This document shows, in pieces, positions 6,708 through 11,011 of a stretch of 11,011 nucleotides of DNA. Every line of letters starts with the position of its first letter. Position 1 is the first letter of the stretch. The notes under the pieces are model-generated. The model did no database searches. It worked only from the letters and a program-made list of their open reading frames with translations, and was not told where the DNA came from. The DNA is from Candidatus Nanopelagicales bacterium (GTDB lineage: Bacteria; Actinomycetota; Actinomycetes; S36-B12): assembly GCA_023264215.1 (NCBI GenBank), contig JALQSY010000044.1, positions 1-11,011 of the forward strand, read 5' to 3'. Position numbers and translations under genes: made by a program.

Positions 6708-8173
6708 CGCATGCGCTCGACCCTGGGGTCGACGCTTCCGCGCACCCAGCCGTAGGGGGATGCGGCGGTCGAGCGCAGGAAGTCGATGATCGCCGGCGTG
6801 AGGACCTCTCCGGGCAGGATGTTGGGCACGCCCGGCGGGTACGCCGCGAGGGAGTCGGCGGACACCCGACCGGCAGCCTGGTCGGCCGGGACGAGTTCGG
6901 TCGGACTGAAGTACGCCGTGCGCAGGTCCATGGCGCGCTCGGCGAGGGGCGGCAGGTGGATCGGTGGATGCTCGCCCAGGTCCATCTCGGGAAGGGCGTG
7001 CAGTGCGTCGACGAAGTAGTCGACATCCAGGCGACTGCCTGCCCCGACCAGTCCGACGATGCACGAGTCCGTCGCCATCTCGACGTGGATGTTGCTGCGC
7101 TCCTCGAGGAGCCTGCGCGCAACGTAGCCGGGCGTGCCACCGGAACGCGTGTCCACCACGATGCGGAGCGGGTCGAGGGCAATCACGTCGGGCGCAGCAT
7201 GGATGGACGGATCCGGATCGAGGAAGCGGCCGCGCTCGTTGAGCAGCGCCCGTGCACGCTCGAGGTCGGCGATGCTCGCGCCGATGCCCTCGATGCCGTT
7301 CAGTTGCAGGTCACGCCGGGCGAGATCCAGTGAGGCGAAGAGCAGGGCAGACGGACTCGTCGTCTGGACCGTCGTCATGGCCCGGTCGATGAGGGGCTCG
7401 AGCAGGTCCGCGAAGGGACCGTCGCCGAGGTGGAGCATCGCGGACTGGGTCAGGCTCCCGCCGAGCTTGTGGGTGCTCGAGATCACCAGGTCCGCGCCGC
7501 TTGCCAGTGCCGATGCGGGGAGTTCGGGGTGGAAGCCGAAGTGGCTGCCCCAGGCCTCGTCGACCACCAGGGGGATGCCTCGGTCGTGGGCGACCTTGGC
7601 GAGTGCGACGACGTCGGCGCAGGCCCCGAAGTACGACGGGGTGACGACGTAGGCCGCGATCGCATCCGGATGCTCCGCGAGTCGCGTGTCGAGGTCGTCG
7701 GCGGTGACGCCATGGGCGATGCCGAGTGCGGGATCGATGGACGGCAGGACGAATTCCAGTCTGAGGCCGGCAAGGATCGCGCCGTCGATCACCGAGGTGT
7801 GCACGGAGCGCTGCACCACCGCCGTCGGCCCCAGGCTGCGCAGAGCCAGGCAGGCGACATGGTTGCCCTGCGAGGCGCCGTTGGTGAGGAACCACGTACG
7901 TCGCGCCCCCCACGCCGAGGCGGCCAGAGCCATGGCCTGCTGCAGCGGACTCGGCTCGGTGGACCCGGGCAGGGGGAGGTCCACGCCCTCGGTGAACATC
8001 GGGATGTCCATGGCCAGCACCCCGGGCCCGGCCAGAGAGGCCAGTGCTCGATGGTGGCTCGGCTGGTCCTGGTGGCCCGGGACCCCCAGTCGCGTCCACG
8101 GACCCTCCGCATTGCGGTGCAGGGCATCGGCGTACGGGGCTCGGGGCGCCTGAGGCGTGCGCGCATCGGTCAC
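6692..8173 (-). CDS. PLP-dependent ornithine/lysine/arginine decarboxylase
   Basis: This 493-residue protein has the fold-type-I Orn/Lys/Arg decarboxylase layout and the length of the Bacillus SpeA-like group. Seen: the N-terminal VPGHQDQ (31-37, usually PGHK), FLTNGASQGNHV (95-106) in the cofactor site, VVDEAWGSHFGFH (203-215) with D205 contacting the PLP ring, and STHKLGGSLTQ (233-243) with the PLP-lysine K236. A C-terminal domain follows, with YPPGVPNILPGE (445-456). It would remove carbon dioxide from arginine, lysine or ornithine to give agmatine, cadaverine or putrescine; the sequence does not settle which. The start is GTG at 8173 with a weak upstream AUAGG; both sit in a possible hairpin (8172-8199). 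It is divergent from an amino-acid importer that may supply its substrate, and near a polyamine-type importer. Its stop lies in the 24-bp repeat. Confidence 0.9.
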   Translation of the reverse strand: MTDARTPQAPRAPYADALHRNAEGPWTRLGVPGHQDQPSHHRALASLAGPGVLAMDIPMFTEGVDLPLPGSTEPSPLQQAMALAASAWGARRTWFLTNGASQGNHVACLALRSLGPTAVVQRSVHTSVIDGAILAGLRLEFVLPSIDPALGIAHGVTADDLDTRLAEHPDAIAAYVVTPSYFGACADVVALAKVAHDRGIPLVVDEAWGSHFGFHPELPASALASGADLVISSTHKLGGSLTQSAMLHLGDGPFADLLEPLIDRAMTTVQTTSPSALLFASLDLARRDLQLNGIEGIGASIADLERARALLNERGRFLDPDPSIHAAPDVIALDPLRIVVDTRSGGTPGYVARRLLEERSNIHVEMATDSCIVGLVGAGSRLDVDYFVDALHALPEMDLGEHPPIHLPPLAERAMDLRTAYFSPTELVPADQAAGRVSADSLAAYPPGVPNILPGEVLTPAIIDFLRSTAASPYGWVRGSVDPRVERMRVIAR

Positions 8174-8199
8174 GGGCCTATCAAATCGTTCGGGCCCGT
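8172..8199 (-). promoter_or_regulatory. Inverted repeat covering the decarboxylase start codon
   Basis: ACGGGCC (8172-8178) and GGCCCGT (8193-8199) pair over 7 bp with a 14-base spacer. In the decarboxylase mRNA the 3' arm contains the GG of the weak ribosome site and the first two bases of the GUG start. Folding could hide the start, or the DNA dyad could be an operator. Confidence 0.35.
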
Positions 8200-8222
8200 A
8201 CGTCTCGCAGGGACCCCCGCGA

Positions 8223-8239
8223 GCGACCGGATTGGTCGC
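8223..8239. promoter_or_regulatory. Dyad in the decarboxylase / amino-acid transporter divergent region
   Basis: GCGACC-GGATT-GGTCGC has perfect 6-bp arms and a 5-base spacer. It lies in the middle of the 150-bp gap between the divergent genes, so a bound protein could affect both. No clear -35/-10 pair was found for either gene. Confidence 0.3.
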
Positions 8240-8323
8240 GATCCGGGAACGATCTGCGGATTCGTGCCCCTATCCGGCGAGCCGGTGGCAACAATGGCCG
8301 CATTCGCCTACGGGAGGAGTCCC

Positions 8324-9280
8324 ATGCGCACCACCACTCGTCGAGGCCACCGGGGCCTGCTTGCCCTCGGAGCCCTCGCGGCCAGTTCGGTTCTCCTCGT
8401 CGCCTGCGGCGGCGGGAGCAGCACCTCGACCAGCAGTTCCGCGGCGCCCGCCGAGTCCTCGGCGGCTGCCACGTCGGCAGCCCCGGCCGAGTCCAGCGAG
8501 GCCGCGCCAGCGGCCGACGGGCTTCTCGGGCAGATCCTCGAGAGCGGCGTCCTGCGCGTCTCGACCGATCCGGCCTATCCGCCGCAGTCGTCGTACGACG
8601 AGGCGACCGGCGAATGGCAGGGCTTCGACATCGACGTGGCCAACGAGATCGCGACGCGGATGGGCGTCGTCACCCAGTGGGAGACGCCGTCGTGGGATGT
8701 GATCACCGCGGGCAACTGGAATGACCGCTGGGATGTCTCGGTCGGCTCGATGTCGATCACCGAAGAGCGTGCCCAGGTGCTCGATTTCTCCGAGCCGTAC
8801 TACTTCACGCCTGCTGGCGTGGCGGTCCAGGCGGACAGTGACATCCAGTCCGTGGATCAGCTTGCCGGCAAGCGCGTCGGCGTCTGCGGCGCCTGCACCT
8901 ACGAGTTCTACCTCAATCGCACGCTCGCCATTCCGGGCTTCAACTTCGAGTTCCTCGTCCCGGAGGATGTCGAGATCGTCACCTACGACACCGACTCCAC
9001 GGCGCTGCAGGACCTCAAGCTCGGCCGTGTGGACGCTGTCGTCTCCGCCGTGCCGACGATCGAGGAGGCCATCAAGAAGGGTCGCGAGATCCGCCTCGTC
9101 GGCGATCCGGTCTTCCTCGAGCCCCTCGCCGTCGCCGCAGACAAGAGTTCATCCCTGCCGGTCACGAGCCTGGTTGCTGAGCTCAACCGGATCATCTCGG
9201 AGATGCACGCCGACGGGACCCTCAGTGAGCTGTCGATGAAGTGGTACGGCGTCGACATCACCAAGGGTCCGGGCGCCTGA
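8324..9280 (+). CDS. Polar amino-acid ABC transporter substrate-binding lipoprotein (SBP family 3)
   Basis: This 318-residue extracellular lipoprotein has a basic start (MRTTTRRGHR), a hydrophobic stretch and a lipobox LVAC with C28. A Ser/Ala/Thr/Glu linker follows to about residue 65 and repeats APAESS. The binding domain shows WQGFDIDVANEIATRMG (98-114) and GSMSITEERAQVLDFSEPYY (141-160), typical of family 3 proteins for polar or basic amino acids. GVCGACTYE (186-194), with C188 and C191, is unusual; the common pattern there lacks cysteines. The ATG at 8324 is preceded by GGGAGGAG, which fixes the start. An in-frame ATG at 8294 would add ten residues before the signal peptide and has no such site. 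It is the first gene of an importer operon, divergent from the decarboxylase. The ligand is unproven; a basic amino acid would fit the neighbour. Confidence 0.93.
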   Translation: MRTTTRRGHRGLLALGALAASSVLLVACGGGSSTSTSSSAAPAESSAAATSAAPAESSEAAPAADGLLGQILESGVLRVSTDPAYPPQSSYDEATGEWQGFDIDVANEIATRMGVVTQWETPSWDVITAGNWNDRWDVSVGSMSITEERAQVLDFSEPYYFTPAGVAVQADSDIQSVDQLAGKRVGVCGACTYEFYLNRTLAIPGFNFEFLVPEDVEIVTYDTDSTALQDLKLGRVDAVVSAVPTIEEAIKKGREIRLVGDPVFLEPLAVAADKSSSLPVTSLVAELNRIISEMHADGTLSELSMKWYGVDITKGPGA

Positions 9281-9287
9281 TCGGGCG

Positions 9288-10166
9288 ATGACAGAACCCT
9301 CGACTCGCGAGGCCGTGCCGCGTCAGCGGCACGGCCTCGCGGAGTCAGTGGAGGCAGCCAGTCTCGCGATTCCCTTCCGGCTCAAGGTGGCCGTCGTCTG
9401 GGCCGTGATCTTCGGCCTGCTCGCCATCGCGTTCTTCCGCAGCGGATTCGACATCGCCTGGATGGTCGACAAGGCGCCGGCGATCGTCAGGGGCGTCTGG
9501 GTCACGATCCTGTTCTCGGTCATCGCCATCACAGCGGCGACCATCCTGGCAATGCTCGGGGCCCTGGGGCGGATCTCGAAGAACCCCATCGCCTACGGGG
9601 TCAGCGGCTTCTACACCTCCTTCTTCCGGGGCACGCCGCTGATCGTGCAGCTCTTCCTGTGGTACCTCGCGCTGCCGCAGCTCGCCATCGGCCTGCTGCC
9701 CGAGCCGTACGCCTCGTGGTTCATCTGGCCGGCGCAGGTCGCCGGCGTCGTCGGCATCGCGTTCAACTACGGGGCCTACATGACCGAGATCTTCCGGTCG
9801 GGCATCGAGGCGGTCCCGCACGGGCAGACCGAGGCTGCCGACGCCCTCGGCATGTCCTATGGCCAGCGGATGCGCCGAGTGATCCTGCCCCAGGCGGTCC
9901 GCATCGTCATCCCGCCGACGGGCAACGAGTTCATCGCGATGATCAAGGACACCGCGCTCATCGGCCTGCTGGGCACGACGATCCTGTGGGCCGATCCGTT
10001 CCGTGTCGCGCAGCTCACCGGCAAGGCCGACTTCCGCAACCTCGAGGCCCTCATCGTGGCGGCTCTCGTCTACTGGGGTCTCACGGCGATCTTCTCGTTC
10101 TTCCAGCGCAAGCTGGAGACGCGGATGAGCAAGGGCTACGTGCGAACGTCGGTGAAGGTCGGATGA
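9288..10166 (+). CDS. Polar amino-acid ABC transporter permease (HisM/GlnP type)
   Basis: This is an inner-membrane permease of 292 residues from the ATG at 9288. Hydrophobic helices lie near 33-50, 68-93, 108-135, 145-165, 222-235 and 252-273. [19 protein letters not shown] (112-130) and the coupling loop [20 protein letters not shown] (182-201) are hallmarks. Only one permease gene is present, so it probably works as a homodimer. The ATG has no good ribosome site, and codons 7-18 lie in a perfect 16-bp-arm hairpin. An in-frame GTG at 9348 with GGAG three bases upstream would give a 272-residue protein that still starts before helix one and leaves the hairpin in a non-coding gap. Either start is possible. 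The 3' end overlaps the ATPase gene by four bases. Confidence 0.92.
   Translation: MTEPSTREAVPRQRHGLAESVEAASLAIPFRLKVAVVWAVIFGLLAIAFFRSGFDIAWMVDKAPAIVRGVWVTILFSVIAITAATILAMLGALGRISKNPIAYGVSGFYTSFFRGTPLIVQLFLWYLALPQLAIGLLPEPYASWFIWPAQVAGVVGIAFNYGAYMTEIFRSGIEAVPHGQTEAADALGMSYGQRMRRVILPQAVRIVIPPTGNEFIAMIKDTALIGLLGTTILWADPFRVAQLTGKADFRNLEALIVAALVYWGLTAIFSFFQRKLETRMSKGYVRTSVKVG
9306..9341 (+). terminator. Perfect hairpin just after the binding-protein gene
   Basis: The arms CGCGAGGCCGTGCCGC (9306-9321) and GCGGCACGGCCTCGCG (9326-9341) pair without mismatch around GTCA. Four more pairs (9302-9305 with 9343-9346) follow across one bulged G. It begins 25 bases after the binding-protein stop and has no T-run. 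It probably acts as a partial terminator or mRNA stabiliser, giving more binding protein than permease, although it overlaps the annotated permease start. Confidence 0.65.
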
Positions 10167-10918
10167 CCGCCCCCGTCGTCCGCGTGCACGGACTCCACAA
10201 GCGTTTCGGTGACCTCGAGGTGCTCAAGGGCATCGACATGGAGATCGACGCCGGTGAGGTCGTCGTCGTCTTCGGTCGGTCCGGCTCCGGCAAGAGCACC
10301 TTCCTGCGGTGCATCAACTTCCTCGAGGATCCCGATCAGGGCTCGGTGGAGGTCTCGGGCGTGTCCGTCGCGGCCGGTCCGCCGACTCGCCATCGTCGCA
10401 AGCAGATTCGCAAGCTGCGCACCCACTGCGGGATGGTGTTCCAGCAGTTCAACCTCTTCCCGCAGATGACGGTGCTCGACAACGTGATGGAAGGGCCCCT
10501 CCGCGTCAAGGGTGAGCCGTCGGGGGAGGTGCGCGAGCACGCCATGGCCCTGCTGTCCGACGTCGGCATGGCCGACAAGGCCGACCAGCATCCGATCCGG
10601 CTCTCTGGCGGCCAGCAGCAGCGCGTGGCCATCGCGAGAGCGCTCGCCATGCGTCCGGAGGTCATGCTCTTCGACGAGCCGACCTCCGCGCTTGACCCGG
10701 AGCTGATCCATGAGGTCCTGTCCGTGATGAAGCGGCTCGCCCAGACGCACTCGACCACCATGGTCGTCGTCACTCACGAGATGGGATTCGCGCGCGAGGT
10801 CGCCAATCGACTGTGCTTCTTCCACGACGGCGTCATCTTGGAGCAGGGGACCCCCCAGCAGATGTTCGATTCGCCGCAGCAGCCCGAGACCCGGCGCTTC
10901 CTCGAGGCCGTCATCTAG
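10163..10918 (+). CDS. Polar amino-acid ABC transporter ATPase (GlnQ/HisP type)
   Basis: This 251-residue cytoplasmic ATPase is of usual length for the GlnQ/HisP group. Seen: Walker [10 protein letters not shown] (38-46), with Arg where proline is common, which still fits the consensus; [17 protein letters not shown] (92-108) with Q-loop Q94; signature LSGGQQQR (147-154); Walker B VMLFDEP (167-173); D-loop SALD (175-178); and switch H205 in [13 protein letters not shown]. The C-terminal [12 protein letters not shown] is typical of the group. The ATG at 10163 overlaps the permease TGA as ATGA; the longer open frame upstream is a shadow of the permease gene. It is the last gene of the importer operon, with TAG at 10916. 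Confidence 0.95.
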   Translation: MTAPVVRVHGLHKRFGDLEVLKGIDMEIDAGEVVVVFGRSGSGKSTFLRCINFLEDPDQGSVEVSGVSVAAGPPTRHRRKQIRKLRTHCGMVFQQFNLFPQMTVLDNVMEGPLRVKGEPSGEVREHAMALLSDVGMADKADQHPIRLSGGQQQRVAIARALAMRPEVMLFDEPTSALDPELIHEVLSVMKRLAQTHSTTMVVVTHEMGFAREVANRLCFFHDGVILEQGTPQQMFDSPQQPETRRFLEAVI

Positions 10919-10922
10919 TCCG

Positions 10923-10928
10923 TAGAGT
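10923..10928 (+). promoter_or_regulatory. Possible -10 box for a leaderless gene
   Basis: TAGAGT fits the actinobacterial TANNNT -10 consensus and ends seven bases before the GTG at 10936. That spacing puts the transcription start at the GTG itself, the usual sign of a leaderless gene. No -35 box is evident; the site lies just after the ATPase stop. Confidence 0.45.
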
Positions 10929-10935
10929 TGTCCGC

Positions 10936-11011
10936 GTGACCGCGCTCGACGATGTCCCCTCGCACGTCGAGGGAGCGGGGGGCAGGTCCCGGCATCGCGG
11001 GGCGTTCCTCG
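10936..11011 (+). CDS. Start of an unrecognised gene (runs off right edge)
   Basis: The frame is open for 25 codons from GTG at 10936 to the end of the window and begins MTALDDVPSHVEGAGGRSR, then HRGAFL. There is no ribosome binding site, but the -10-like TAGAGT seven bases upstream suggests leaderless expression. The visible residues look like a flexible, polar N-terminus and give no family. A 7-bp inverted repeat (CTCGACG at 10945-10951, CGTCGAG at 10965-10971) lies inside; it could instead be a weak terminator for the transporter operon, in which case this frame might not be a gene. Confidence 0.4.
   Translation, partial: MTALDDVPSHVEGAGGRSRHRGAFL

Noticed and set aside
5901..7064. A 387-codon minus-strand open frame across tetR and the decarboxylase end
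   Set aside because: It runs antisense to tetR, through the terminator hairpin and out of frame with the decarboxylase; it has no motif or plausible start.
8294..8323. Ten extra N-terminal codons for the amino-acid binding protein
   Set aside because: The ATG at 8294 lacks a ribosome site and would put extra residues before the signal peptide; GGGAGGAG supports 8324.
8418..8518. Repeated Ser/Ala/Glu codons in the binding-protein linker
   Set aside because: The repeat encodes an ordinary flexible lipoprotein linker, similar to the one in potD; it is not a separate DNA repeat element.
9659..10162. Upstream extension of the amino-acid ATPase frame
   Set aside because: It is an Arg/His/Pro-rich shadow of the permease gene; the ATGA junction at 10163 gives a normal N-terminus.

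Overview
The window is a gene-dense, GC-rich segment typical of an actinobacterium. GTG and TTG starts are common, genes overlap by 1 to 4 bases, and the last gene appears to be leaderless. The sequence does not identify the genus. Almost everything in it concerns uptake and breakdown of nitrogen-rich cations and amino acids.

Left half (1-5864, all minus strand): one tightly packed operon read right to left. It runs from a spermidine/putrescine-type ABC importer (ATPase potA 5864-4788, permeases potB 4788-3859 and potC 3862-3062, lipoprotein potD 3057-1891), through a perfect GC-rich hairpin, to a YtcJ-type metal-dependent amidohydrolase (1806-196). One base after the amidohydrolase stop, the first 64 codons of a urease gamma subunit (ureA) run off the left edge.

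Middle (5865-8173): a 120-bp divergent region with two short palindromes, one overlapping a possible potA promoter, and then a TetR-family regulator on the plus strand. It converges on a PLP-dependent ornithine/lysine/arginine decarboxylase on the minus strand. Between the two 3' ends lies a long imperfect hairpin flanked by two identical 24-bp direct repeats, which overlap both stop codons.

Right half (8174-11011): a 150-bp divergent region, then a polar amino-acid ABC importer on the plus strand (lipoprotein 8324-9280, permease 9288-10166, ATPase 10163-10918). A perfect 16-bp-arm hairpin sits at the binding-protein/permease junction, inside the annotated permease start. A new gene, probably leaderless, begins at 10936 and leaves the window.

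Taken together (inference): the amino-acid importer may feed the decarboxylase, giving agmatine, cadaverine or putrescine. The Pot-type importer, amidohydrolase and urease may form a pathway that imports a polyamine-like or ureido/guanidino compound, hydrolyses it, and recovers ammonia from urea. No agmatinase is visible, so the link from decarboxylation to urea is open. I saw no mobile element, CRISPR array, tRNA or rRNA. The most interesting features are the Pot-amidohydrolase-urease gene order, the repeat-flanked hairpin at 6593-6707, and the hairpin at 9306-9341.
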